Below, one piece after another: positions 14,852 to 21,068 of a DNA stretch of 21,068 nt (the stretch's first letter is position 1; the number at the start of each line of letters is the position of its first letter). Position numbers and translations under genes: made by a program. Under the pieces are notes generated by a model. That model did not search any database, was not told the origin of the DNA, and was given only the letters and a program-made list of their open reading frames with translations. Location of the stretch: contig JAZRGT010000049.1 of NCBI GenBank assembly GCA_045644325.1, forward strand, positions 1 to 21,068, read 5' to 3'. Source of the stretch: CAG-390 sp045644325 (GTDB taxonomy: Bacteria > Bacillota > Clostridia > Oscillospirales > CAG-272).

Positions 14852-15502
14852 TTATACTCCAAGATCGTGCTTTGCGTTGCAAAGTCTTATCGCTTCATCA
14901 CGCTTGCCGGCGATATAAAGCTCCACGCAGTTCGCTGCTATATCGAAGAGCTTTGAGAGCTGCTTCATTTCGGTTTCGTTGAAGCGCGAGAGCACCCAAT
15001 CGGCAAGCTCCATATCGGGATGCGGCTTTTTGCCTACTCCGATGCGGAGTCGGGGGAAGTTATCGAATCCCATCAGCGTGATAATACTGCGGAGTCCCTT
15101 CTGACCTCCGTCCGAGCCGTTCTCGCGGAGGCGCATTCTGCCGACGTCGAGATTGATATCGTCGGACAAGACAAGGATATGATCGGGCGCGATCTTATAG
15201 AACTGCGCCGCCTCGCGGACTGCCTCGCCCGAGAGGTTCATATAGGTTTGCGGAAGCATCAGAAGCGCACCCTTGCCCGCGATCTCGCACTCTGCGGTCA
15301 AAGCCTTAAAACGCGAGCGGTCGACGGTGATGCTCTTCTTCTTCGCAAGAACATCGATAGCCATAAAACCCGCGTTGTGACGGGTGTTGACGTAATCTCT
15401 GCCGGGGTTGCCGAGACCGACGATAAGCCACTCGACCGGTGCCTTTACCTTTACCGTATTTTCTTTTGAGATCTTTGCAAAAAGATCGAATATATCTGCC
15501 AT
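14852..15502 (-). CDS. pth: Peptidyl-tRNA hydrolase
   Basis: This 216-residue enzyme releases tRNA from peptidyl-tRNA that drops off the ribosome. The core begins at WLIVGLGNPG (25-34) with N32. The catalytic histidine is in NTRHNAGF (H42), the substrate-positioning asparagine in TYMNLSG (N89), and the conserved aspartate in LSDDINL (D114). A 24-residue N-terminal extension (MADIFDLFAKISKENTVKVK...) precedes the usual start. AAGGAG lies 5 nt before its ATG, so the extension is probably translated. Where many family members have GGHNG, this one has GGQKG (133-136), so the asparagine matching E. coli N114 is a lysine. It is the first gene of the pth-mfd-foldase operon, behind a consensus promoter. 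Confidence 0.94.
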   Translation of the reverse strand: MADIFDLFAKISKENTVKVKAPVEWLIVGLGNPGRDYVNTRHNAGFMAIDVLAKKKSITVDRSRFKALTAECEIAGKGALLMLPQTYMNLSGEAVREAAQFYKIAPDHILVLSDDINLDVGRMRLRENGSDGGQKGLRSIITLMGFDNFPRLRIGVGKKPHPDMELADWVLSRFNETEMKQLSKLFDIAANCVELYIAGKRDEAIRLCNAKHDLGV

Positions 15503-15541
15503 TTTATCTCCTTTTCGTTCCGCGATTGCAACGCAGAACGC

Positions 15542-15564
15542 CTCGCCGGGACATCCCCGCCGAG
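15542..15564 (-). promoter_or_regulatory. Hairpin in the pth leader
   Basis: An imperfect 9-bp stem (one mismatch) lies 25-50 nt after the transcription start of the pth operon. No U-run follows it in the transcript, so it is not an attenuator in the simple sense. Its role is unknown. Confidence 0.35.
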
Positions 15565-15587
15565 TTTTGATTATTTTCTTACCTACT

Positions 15588-15616
15588 ATTATACCCTATT
15601 TTTTTCCTGTTGTCAA
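15588..15616 (-). promoter_or_regulatory. Consensus promoter of the pth-mfd-foldase operon
   Basis: On the minus strand TTGACA (15611-15616) and TATAAT (15588-15593) are spaced by exactly 17 bp, a perfect sigma-A match. The leader is about 80 nt. Confidence 0.92.
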
Positions 15617-15629
15617 GAAAATTATGACG

Positions 15630-15663
15630 AAAAGCCGCAGACCTTAAAAAGTCTGCGGCTTTT
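15630..15663 (-). terminator. Terminator of the surface-protein gene
   Basis: A 13-bp stem AAAAGCCGCAGAC / GTCTGCGGCTTTT with an 8-nt loop lies 22 bp past the surface-protein stop. It is A-rich before and T-rich after on both strands, so it can work in both directions. It isolates the gene from the pth promoter just downstream. Confidence 0.9.
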
Positions 15664-15685
15664 TTGCCGATGAGGCGGTATTTTA

Positions 15686-17026
15686 TCAGTTCTCTTTTCT
15701 CTTTGCAACAACTGCGATTCCGAGGACGGAAAGAGTTGCAATAAGAACGAAGATGAATGCGGAGTCACCTGTGGTAGGAGGAGCTGCGGGCTCGGTGGTC
15801 TCGGGAGCGGTAACTTCGGGCTCGGTTACCTCGGGCTCTGCCGACTCTACCTCGCCTGCCTCGTGCGCAAACTTAAGATAGAGCGTAGCATCAGCTAAGG
15901 TCCAAGCATCGCCGAGAACGCTTACGAGTTTACTCATTTCAGCAGCGGTCTTTTCGGTTGCGCCCGCGCGGTTACCGAGCGGTACGACATCTGGAACAGA
16001 GGAGTTAACTGCGCTTCCCGCGAGATAGTAGTTATTTTCGAGGGTGGAGACGGTATTGCTCTCGATAGCACCGAAGCGGTCCTTGTTGCTGTCATCCTTG
16101 GAGACGGTGAGCTGACCGAGGTTTACACAGTTTCTGATGGTAACAAGCTCGTAAGCTCTTGCGAGAATGCCGCCCGAAACGTGAGTTCCGTTTACTGCGC
16201 CCGCGTTGAGGCAGTTTTCGATAAGAATGCTGTATCTTGCATCATCAGCGCCGTTATAACTTACCTGACCCAGAACGCCGCCTACGATAGCGGAAGAACC
16301 GGTGATCGTGCCGTAGTTAGCGCACTCGGAAACGGTGCCCGCGCCCGAAAGACGTCCGATAACACCGCCTATGTAGCCGTTACCGGTCTTGCTGGTAACG
16401 CTGCCGTAGTTTACGCACTTGCTTACGTTAGCTACGACAAGATTTTCCTTCTTTGCGGTGGTGATGATCTCGCCGATAAGACCGCCGGAGTTACCGTCCT
16501 TCTTGTTGACAACGATATCAGCGTAGTTCACGCAGTTTTCAACAGTGATGTAAGCGGGAGCATCGGGAGTGCCGGGAGTTACGAAGGCAACGAAGCCCGC
16601 AACCGAGCTGTCGCCCTCAAAGTAGGAGGTGCCGATGGTAAGATTCTTGATGACAGCGGTAGCCTCGGTGGTAGCAAAGAAGCCAACCTTGGTAGTTCCT
16701 ACGCAGTAGATACCCGAGATAGTATGGCCGTTGCCGTCGAACGTTCCGCTGAAGGCGGGAACGGGAGTCCAGTTGTTTGCTGTGGGTTCTTTTGCCCAGA
16801 CGATGTCTGCGGTGAGCTTATAGGAAGCGCCCGCTACTGCATTTGCCGCAAAATACGCGAGATCCGCGCCGTTTGCGATAAGATAGGGATCAGCCTCGGT
16901 GCCCGAGCCGGCAAGAGAAGACGAAACGCTCGTGCCGTCATATACCTCAGCCGCGGAAACGCTAAACGCTCCGAGGAGAGAAAGCGACATAACAAGAGCA
17001 AGAATAATTGCAAGTGTCTTTTTCAT
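15686..17026 (-). CDS. Cell-surface protein with beta-helix-like repeats and C-terminal anchor
   Basis: The protein has 446 residues. A signal peptide ends at about VSA (23-25). From about 85 to 340, repeats with GLUG/right-handed-beta-helix character follow, such as ISGIYCVGTTKVGFFATTE, VENCVNYADIV, VSKCVNYGSVT, VSECANYGTIT, IENCLNAGAVN and IRNCVNLGQLT. They alternate with GGLIGEI, GGVIGRL, GGVLGQV and GGILARA. A Glu/Pro/Thr-rich wall-spanning stretch (about 390-415) leads to PPTTG (416-420), a hydrophobic segment and a KRKEN tail. This resembles a sortase signal in which the usual leading L is P. No sortase gene is present here. GAGGT lies 6 nt before the ATG. The ligand and role are unknown; adhesin-like function is inferred. 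Confidence 0.83.
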   Translation of the reverse strand: MKKTLAIILALVMSLSLLGAFSVSAAEVYDGTSVSSSLAGSGTEADPYLIANGADLAYFAANAVAGASYKLTADIVWAKEPTANNWTPVPAFSGTFDGNGHTISGIYCVGTTKVGFFATTEATAVIKNLTIGTSYFEGDSSVAGFVAFVTPGTPDAPAYITVENCVNYADIVVNKKDGNSGGLIGEIITTAKKENLVVANVSKCVNYGSVTSKTGNGYIGGVIGRLSGAGTVSECANYGTITGSSAIVGGVLGQVSYNGADDARYSILIENCLNAGAVNGTHVSGGILARAYELVTIRNCVNLGQLTVSKDDSNKDRFGAIESNTVSTLENNYYLAGSAVNSSVPDVVPLGNRAGATEKTAAEMSKLVSVLGDAWTLADATLYLKFAHEAGEVESAEPEVTEPEVTAPETTEPAAPPTTGDSAFIFVLIATLSVLGIAVVAKRKEN

Positions 17027-17047
17027 TTTTGTACCTCACATAGTTTT

Positions 17048-17061
17048 TCGGAATATTCCGA
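17048..17061. promoter_or_regulatory. 14-bp perfect palindrome after the surface-protein promoter
   Basis: TCGGAATATTCCGA is self-complementary and starts about 10 bp after the -10 box, overlapping the first transcribed bases. It could bind a dimeric repressor. Half-sites match those at 424-438. Confidence 0.45.
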
Positions 17062-17071
17062 TGATATCATA

Positions 17072-17100
17072 ATTATACAACAAAGCAGCATATTTTTCAA
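17072..17100 (-). promoter_or_regulatory. Promoter of the surface-protein gene
   Basis: On the minus strand TTGAAA (17095-17100) and TATAAT (17072-17077) are spaced by 17 bp. The start near 17065 gives a leader of about 40 nt. Confidence 0.82.
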
Positions 17101-17153
17101 GGACTTTTGACCGATTTTATACAAAAATATTAACTGAAATCAAAGTTTTTTCG

Positions 17154-17182
17154 TTGACTTGACAATGTAAGTATGGTATAAT
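17154..17182 (+). promoter_or_regulatory. Promoter of the dehydrogenase gene cluster
   Basis: TTGACT (17154-17159) and TATAAT (17177-17182) are spaced by 17 bp. It is back to back with the surface-protein promoter. The leader is about 25 nt and carries AAGAGGAAA as ribosome binding site. Confidence 0.88.
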
Positions 17183-17212
17183 TATATTAATATTAGCTTT
17201 TAAGAGGAAAAA

Positions 17213-18160
17213 ATGAAGATAGTAATACTCGATTCCGGCACGCTCGGTGCCGATATAGATCTCTCTCCGATCCGATCCCTCGGCGAGGTTGTCGAATACA
17301 AATTTTCCGCACCCGATGAGGTTGCCGAAAGACTTTCGGACGCGGACGTTGCCGTGCTCAACAAGATAAAGCTCAATGAAAGCAATCTTTCGGGTGCGAA
17401 AAATCTCAAGCTCATCTGCGTTGCCGCAACGGGATACGATAACATCGATATCGAATTCTGCCGCGCAAACGGCATTGCCGTCTGCAACGTGCCGGGTTAC
17501 TCGACCGACAGCGTCGCACAGCTTTCCGTATCTATGGCACTATCGCTCGTCACACATCTTGACGAGTTCCGTTATTTCGTCCATTCGGGCGAATATTCGC
17601 GCTCGTCAAGCGCAAACCGCCTCGAGCCCGTTTATCACGAGATCGCGGGACAGACCTGGGGAGTTGTCGGGGGCGGCGGTATCGGTTCAAAGGTTGCCGA
17701 GATCGCGCAGGCGCTCGGATGTCGCGTGCTTCTCTGCCGCCGTCAGCCCGAAACAAGATACGAAGCCGCCGACATTGACCGCATCTGCCGCGAATGCGAC
17801 ATCATCTCGCTTCACGTACCGCTGAACGACGGGACGCGCGGTATGATCTCGCGCGAGCGCATCGCCTCGATGAAGGACGGTGTAGTCATCGTCAACACAG
17901 CACGCGGTGCCGTTTGCGACGAGCAGGCTATTGCCGACGCTGTCCTTTCGGGCAAGATCGGCGCACTCGGATGCGACGTCTACTCCACCGAGCCCTTCCG
18001 CGAGGATCACCCCTTCTCCACAATCCTCGACCGCCCGAACGTCTGCCTGACACCCCACATGGCTTGGGGCTCCTACGAGGCACGCAACCGCTGTGTAAGA
18101 AGAATGGCAGAAAACATAACCGAGTTTTTTGCGGGGAATATCCATAACAGAATTTGCTGA
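17213..18160 (+). CDS. D-isomer-specific 2-hydroxyacid dehydrogenase
   Basis: This 315-residue protein has the usual length and fold for reversible reduction of 2-oxoacids to D-2-hydroxyacids. The nucleotide-binding motif is WGVVGGGGIGSKVAEIA (GxGxxG at 153-158). The catalytic set is R231 (NTARGAV), E260 (DVYSTEP) and H282 (LTPHMAW). The second Rossmann strand ends in LLCRRQPE. Two arginines where NAD-dependent enzymes normally have an acidic residue point to NADPH use (inference). Candidate substrates include hydroxypyruvate/glyoxylate, phenylpyruvate or 2-oxo-sugar acids; the sequence does not decide. It leads a plus-strand cluster with sugar-active enzymes. A 9-bp hairpin follows its stop. 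Confidence 0.92.
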   Translation: MKIVILDSGTLGADIDLSPIRSLGEVVEYKFSAPDEVAERLSDADVAVLNKIKLNESNLSGAKNLKLICVAATGYDNIDIEFCRANGIAVCNVPGYSTDSVAQLSVSMALSLVTHLDEFRYFVHSGEYSRSSSANRLEPVYHEIAGQTWGVVGGGGIGSKVAEIAQALGCRVLLCRRQPETRYEAADIDRICRECDIISLHVPLNDGTRGMISRERIASMKDGVVIVNTARGAVCDEQAIADAVLSGKIGALGCDVYSTEPFREDHPFSTILDRPNVCLTPHMAWGSYEARNRCVRRMAENITEFFAGNIHNRIC

Positions 18161-18163
18161 TTT

Positions 18164-18185
18164 TCTGTATTTCGTAAAATACAGA
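18164..18185 (+). other. Intercistronic hairpin
   Basis: TCTGTATTT-CGTA-AAATACAGA forms a 9-bp stem 3 nt after the dehydrogenase stop. No U-run follows, so it is more likely an mRNA-stability or partial read-through element than a full terminator. Confidence 0.5.
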
Positions 18186-18214
18186 CTCCGCCACCCAACT
18201 TTAAACCTATAAGA

Positions 18215-18652
18215 ATGACAATCAGAAAAATCACACAAAACGATAAACAGATCTACACCGAAATGGCGAAGGATTTTTATTCCTCGCCCGCGGTGCTTGA
18301 AAATATTCCCGAGAAAAATATACTCAATTCCTTTGATCTTTTCCTCGCGGGCACGCCTTACGGCGATGCTTTTATATTTGAAGAAGACAGAAACATCCTC
18401 GGCTACGGCACCCTTGCCTACACCCACTCGCAGGAGGCGGGAGGTAAGGTGGTCTGGATCGAGGAAATATACGTCAAGGAAGAATACAGAGGTCGTGGAC
18501 TCGGATCGGAATTTCTTGAATTCGTCAAGGAAAGCATCCCCGCGCGGCGCTACCGTCTTGAGACCGAGCCCGAAAACGAACGCGCCGCCGCGCTCTACCG
18601 CCGCCACGGCTTTGAGCATTTTGAATATGTAAATTATAAACTGGACAGGTGA
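18215..18652 (+). CDS. GNAT-family N-acetyltransferase
   Basis: This 145-residue protein has the GNAT fold. Motif A is visible as IEEIYVKEEYRGRGLGSEFL (82-101), with the acetyl-CoA pyrophosphate loop RGRGLG at 92-97. Motif B is ENERAAALYRRHGFEHF (120-136), with the typical ALYRRHGF. It transfers an acetyl group from acetyl-CoA to an amine; the substrate is unknown. The ATG at 18215 has no clear Shine-Dalgarno sequence (CCTATAAG precedes it), so initiation may be weak. It overlaps or touches the ribosome binding site of the next gene, since AGGTGA spans its stop codon. The surrounding cluster suggests amino sugars or small metabolites as possible substrates (inference). Confidence 0.9.
   Translation: MTIRKITQNDKQIYTEMAKDFYSSPAVLENIPEKNILNSFDLFLAGTPYGDAFIFEEDRNILGYGTLAYTHSQEAGGKVVWIEEIYVKEEYRGRGLGSEFLEFVKESIPARRYRLETEPENERAAALYRRHGFEHFEYVNYKLDR
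18647..18652 (+). promoter_or_regulatory. RBS that decides the glycosidase start
   Basis: AGGTGA, which includes the GNAT stop TGA, lies 5 nt before ATG 18658. The alternative GTG at 18649 is itself part of this site, so the ATG is chosen. Confidence 0.65.
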
Positions 18653-18657
18653 TAAAA

Positions 18658-19980
18658 ATGAATCTCAACATCAAATTTTCCGAACAGCTCGGCAAAATTA
18701 AGCCGATGCACGCCGTCAACAACGCCCCCGTGCGCCCGATGAAAACTCAGTGCCGCGGTAATTTTGATACCTTCAAGGCACTCAAAATCCCCTATGCGCG
18801 CACACACGATGCATCCCTCTCCGAAATCTACGGCGCACAGCACGTAATGGACGTCCATTGCATCTTCGCCGATTTCTCGCGCGATCCCGACGATCCCACC
18901 GCTTACGATTTCCGCAACACCGACCAATACGTCACCACCTGCTTTGACGCGGATTGCGAAATTTATTACCGCCTCGGCACCTCGATCGAGCATCTCCCCG
19001 GTAAATACGGCTCGGTCAAGCCCAAAGATCCCCTCAAATGGGCAAAGATCTGCGAGCATATCATTATGCACTACACAGAGGGCTGGGCAAACGGCTTCCA
19101 TTATCCCATCAAATATTGGGAAATCTGGAACGAGGCTGACCTTGACGTCAACGTCGTAAATGACAACGAAAAGAGATGCTGGAGCGGCACGCCCGAGGAA
19201 TTCTACGAATTCTTCAAGATCGCCTTCCTCTACCTCCGCAAGAGATTCCCCGAGATCAAGCTCGGCGGTCCCGCGCTTGCAAACAATCTGCCCTGGGCAC
19301 GCGCCTTCCTTGAAAAGATGGTCGAGGGTGAGCGCGCAGAGCTCGACTTCTTCTCCTGGCACATCTACACGATCCACGCAGAAAAGATGCTCGACCGCGC
19401 AAAGAAGGTTGCAGATCTCCTTGAGGAATTCGGTTACGGTCACATCGAAAAGCACCTAAACGAGTGGAACTACATTGAAAACTGGACGACACAGTTCATA
19501 GACAGCGTCCGCGTTATTAAGGGTCTCAAGGGCGCGGCTTACGATTTCGCATTTATGGTCGAGGGTCAGAACTCGCCCTACATTGATATGATGATGTACT
19601 ACGACGCGCGCCCCGACAAGGAATATAACGGTCTTTGGGACAGCCACTTTATGCTCCCCCTCAAGAGCTACTACGCATTCGACTTCTTCTCTGCCCTCTA
19701 TCAGCTCGGCACTCAGGCAAAGCTTGAATGCGAGGACGCGGAGCTTTATGCCCTCGCCGCAACCGACGGTGAAAACGGAGCGGCGGTAATTTCCTATTAC
19801 ACCAATGATCCCGACGCTGTGGAAAAGACCTTCACCGTCACCCTCGACCGCGCGGGCGATTACGAGATTTTCGCAATCGACGAGGCTCATGACGGCGAGA
19901 AGATCGCGGCATTCTCGGGCACCGCAATTGAAATCACAATGAAACCCAACACACTTATTAAAATCGGAGGAAAAATATAA
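18658..19980 (+). CDS. GH39-like glycoside hydrolase (beta-xylosidase type), cytoplasmic
   Basis: This 440-residue protein has a (beta/alpha)8 barrel up to about residue 345 and a small beta-sandwich at the C-terminus (about 355-440). The acid/base glutamate is in KYWEIWNEADL (E159), and the nucleophile is in KHLNEWNY (E269). Both contexts match clan GH-A families such as GH39, whose known members hydrolyse beta-xylosides or alpha-L-iduronides with retention. There is no signal peptide, so it should act on oligosaccharides or glycosides already imported. Exact family and substrate are uncertain; the surrounding barrel is divergent. It overlaps the next gene by one base (TAATG). The sequence is GC-rich with codon use like its neighbours. 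Confidence 0.78.
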   Translation: MNLNIKFSEQLGKIKPMHAVNNAPVRPMKTQCRGNFDTFKALKIPYARTHDASLSEIYGAQHVMDVHCIFADFSRDPDDPTAYDFRNTDQYVTTCFDADCEIYYRLGTSIEHLPGKYGSVKPKDPLKWAKICEHIIMHYTEGWANGFHYPIKYWEIWNEADLDVNVVNDNEKRCWSGTPEEFYEFFKIAFLYLRKRFPEIKLGGPALANNLPWARAFLEKMVEGERAELDFFSWHIYTIHAEKMLDRAKKVADLLEEFGYGHIEKHLNEWNYIENWTTQFIDSVRVIKGLKGAAYDFAFMVEGQNSPYIDMMMYYDARPDKEYNGLWDSHFMLPLKSYYAFDFFSALYQLGTQAKLECEDAELYALAATDGENGAAVISYYTNDPDAVEKTFTVTLDRAGDYEIFAIDEAHDGEKIAAFSGTAIEITMKPNTLIKIGGKI

Positions 19981-20876
19981 TGATTCAGATAGGTACATAC
20001 GTCCACGGCGGCGGAAATATTGAGGAAAAGATCATTGCTATCAAGGCGGCGGGATTTGATTTCGTTGCCATCGGCATGGGCGCGCTTTCGGACGGCACAC
20101 TTGAATATCAGGTCGAGCTCTGCAAAAAATACGGTCTCGAAATCGACAACATCCACCTCACCGGCGGAAAGACCACCGAGATCTGGTTTGAGGACGAGCT
20201 CGGCGACAAGGTCTGCGCGCGCTACTGCAAGGAGATCAAGATGGCGGCTGCCGCAGGCATCAAGAAGGGCGTAGCGCACATCACCTGGGGTCACAAGGAT
20301 CCCGGCGGCGTCAGCGAATGCGGTATTGCGCGTCTGACCAAGATGGCGGATTGCGCACTTGAGAACGGCTTCCTTCTCTGCCTCGAAAACTCGATCTTCA
20401 TCGAGCACCTTTACGCGACTATGGAAAAGCTCAAGGATCACCCCGCAGTCCGCTTCACCTACGACAGCGGACACCGCAACGCATTCGCGCGCGATTTCGA
20501 CATCCTCGGCTCGTTCGGACACAGACTTGCCGTGCTTCACATCAACGACAACGACGCCGCGCACGACCTTCACCTTATGCCCTTTGACGGCAACAACGAC
20601 TGGGAGCGCGACGCACGCGATCTCGCAAAAACCGAGTTCGCCCGCACCCGCATCTGCGCCGAGACCTCCTACGGCTCGGAAAAGAAGCTTGCGGATATGA
20701 CGGATGAGGAGATCACCGCAATGGTAAATAACCTCCCGATCGCAAAGCAGCCCGAATTTTTCACCATCGAGGGCGGCATTATGCGCTCCTACGCAGCGCT
20801 TTCCTACGCCGACTATATGGTAAGACTCCACGCGACGCTTAAAAAGCTCGCGGATATGGTTGAGGCAAACGCATAA
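19980..20876 (+). CDS. Sugar phosphate isomerase/epimerase-like TIM barrel (AP endonuclease 2 / xylose-isomerase-like fold)
   Basis: This 298-residue protein has the family's typical length. Likely metal ligands and catalytic residues are E136 (LCLENS), D162 and H165 (TYDSGH), H187 and D190 (LHINDND), H198 (DLHLMPFDG) and E228 (ICAETSY). These match the two-glutamate metal site of ketose 3-epimerases, hydroxypyruvate isomerases and inositol-pathway dehydratases. It is therefore a cytoplasmic, metal-dependent isomerase, epimerase or dehydratase of a sugar or polyol; the exact reaction is undetermined. GGAGG lies 9 nt before the ATG, inside the end of the glycosidase gene. The pairing with the glycosidase suggests it processes the released sugar (inference). 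A strong hairpin follows 22 bp after the stop. Confidence 0.88.
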   Translation: MIQIGTYVHGGGNIEEKIIAIKAAGFDFVAIGMGALSDGTLEYQVELCKKYGLEIDNIHLTGGKTTEIWFEDELGDKVCARYCKEIKMAAAAGIKKGVAHITWGHKDPGGVSECGIARLTKMADCALENGFLLCLENSIFIEHLYATMEKLKDHPAVRFTYDSGHRNAFARDFDILGSFGHRLAVLHINDNDAAHDLHLMPFDGNNDWERDARDLAKTEFARTRICAETSYGSEKKLADMTDEEITAMVNNLPIAKQPEFFTIEGGIMRSYAALSYADYMVRLHATLKKLADMVEANA

Positions 20877-21068
20877 AGAACAAAAGTTTTTGAAGATTCT
20901 TAAGGAACTTTTTTCAAAAAGTTCCTTAAGTCGCCCTCCGCAGAGGGCGAAACTCTTCCTTGTGCTTCAAACGGGCGGCGCCCCGCCGACCGTTTGGACA
21001 GAGAGGGATCCCTCCCCCATAACGTGGAGGATAGCGCTCTGGCCCCCCCCTATTCCAAACAACTTATT
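20877..21068. other. Non-coding tail with serial hairpins
   Basis: No ORF is supported. It holds the terminator at 20899-20930, then an 8-bp hairpin (20931-20950, TCGCCCTC-CGCA-GAGGGCGA), a hairpin at 20969-20995, the palindrome GAGGGATCCCTC (21003-21014) and a run of eight C residues (21043-21050). The next gene is beyond the window. Confidence 0.6.
20899..20930 (+). terminator. Terminator of the dehydrogenase-glycosidase cluster
   Basis: A 14-15-bp perfect stem CTTAAGGAACTTTTT / AAAAAGTTCCTTAAG lies 22 bp after the isomerase stop. The U-rich tract is inside the stem rather than after it, and a second hairpin follows directly, so termination efficiency is uncertain. Confidence 0.65.

Noticed and set aside
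15503..15587. T-box or other riboswitch in the pth leader
   Set aside because: Only one imperfect hairpin, no T-box sequence and no terminator before the start codon.
16181..17110. Plus-strand ORF of 309 codons opposite the surface protein
   Set aside because: It crosses the minus-strand promoter and mirrors a repeat protein; no motif or ribosome binding site.
17159..17182. Second -35 (TTGACA at 17159-17164) for the dehydrogenase promoter
   Set aside because: It lies only 12 bp from the TATAAT; TTGACT at 17154 has the right 17-bp spacing.
19887..20831. Minus-strand ORF of 314 codons opposite the isomerase
   Set aside because: Antisense shadow; the plus strand has intact metal-site motifs and operon spacing.
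1..21068. tRNA or rRNA genes
   Set aside because: No cloverleaf with conserved T-loop (GGTTCGAATCC-like) or rRNA core segments was recognised on either strand by eye.

Overview
The window looks like chromosome from a member of the Bacillota, probably class Clostridia (an anaerobic gut-type lineage). The clues are sigma-A promoters close to TTGACA-17-TATAAT, strong AGGAGG-type ribosome binding sites, a pyruvate phosphate dikinase start, a type III glutamine synthetase, an ECF-type thiamine transporter subunit behind a TPP riboswitch, and the gene order pth-mfd-foldase lipoprotein. Family-level identity cannot be settled from these genes.

Layout. 1-127: start of ppdK (minus), cut by the window edge. 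465-2999: a consensus promoter drives a secreted subtilisin-like (S8) protease and a small lipoprotein. Much of this block is AT-rich compared with the rest. 3004-3033: shared hairpin terminator. 3053-7794 (minus): from one promoter at 7831-7859, type III glutamine synthetase, a lipoprotein and two tandem MgtC/SapB membrane proteins, all close together. 7909-8482 (minus): a Phd/YefM-RelE/ParE toxin-antitoxin pair with its own promoter and terminator. 8587-9420 (minus): thiT with a TPP riboswitch and a terminator/antiterminator. 10047-15502 (minus): pth, mfd and a PrsA/SurA-like lipoprotein, packed as an operon. 15686-17026 (minus): a repeat-rich cell-surface protein with a C-terminal anchor. 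17213-20876 (plus): D-2-hydroxyacid dehydrogenase, GNAT acetyltransferase, a cytoplasmic GH39-like glycosidase and a sugar isomerase/epimerase-like TIM barrel, the last three overlapping or nearly so. 20877-21068: a run of hairpins.

The most unusual piece is at 9455-10050. A four-helix-bundle (23S rRNA intervening-sequence-protein / Avd-like) gene sits between two arrays of short hairpins. Read outward from the gene on either side, both arrays show hairpins joined by the linker ATTATCAC, and both end with ATTATCACTT followed by the longest hairpin. The stems differ in sequence but stay base-paired, including a compensated pair of changes between 22-bp repeats. One array abuts the gene's stop codon and the other runs into the stop codon of the foldase gene. 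This looks like a compact self-contained element with RNA or DNA hairpin ends, inserted between an operon and a riboswitch. I do not know a description of it.

A second signal may link two distant genes. The inverted repeat CGGAAT / ATTCCG lies just downstream of the -10 box of both the secreted protease and the cell-surface protein, so the two exported-protein genes may share a regulator.
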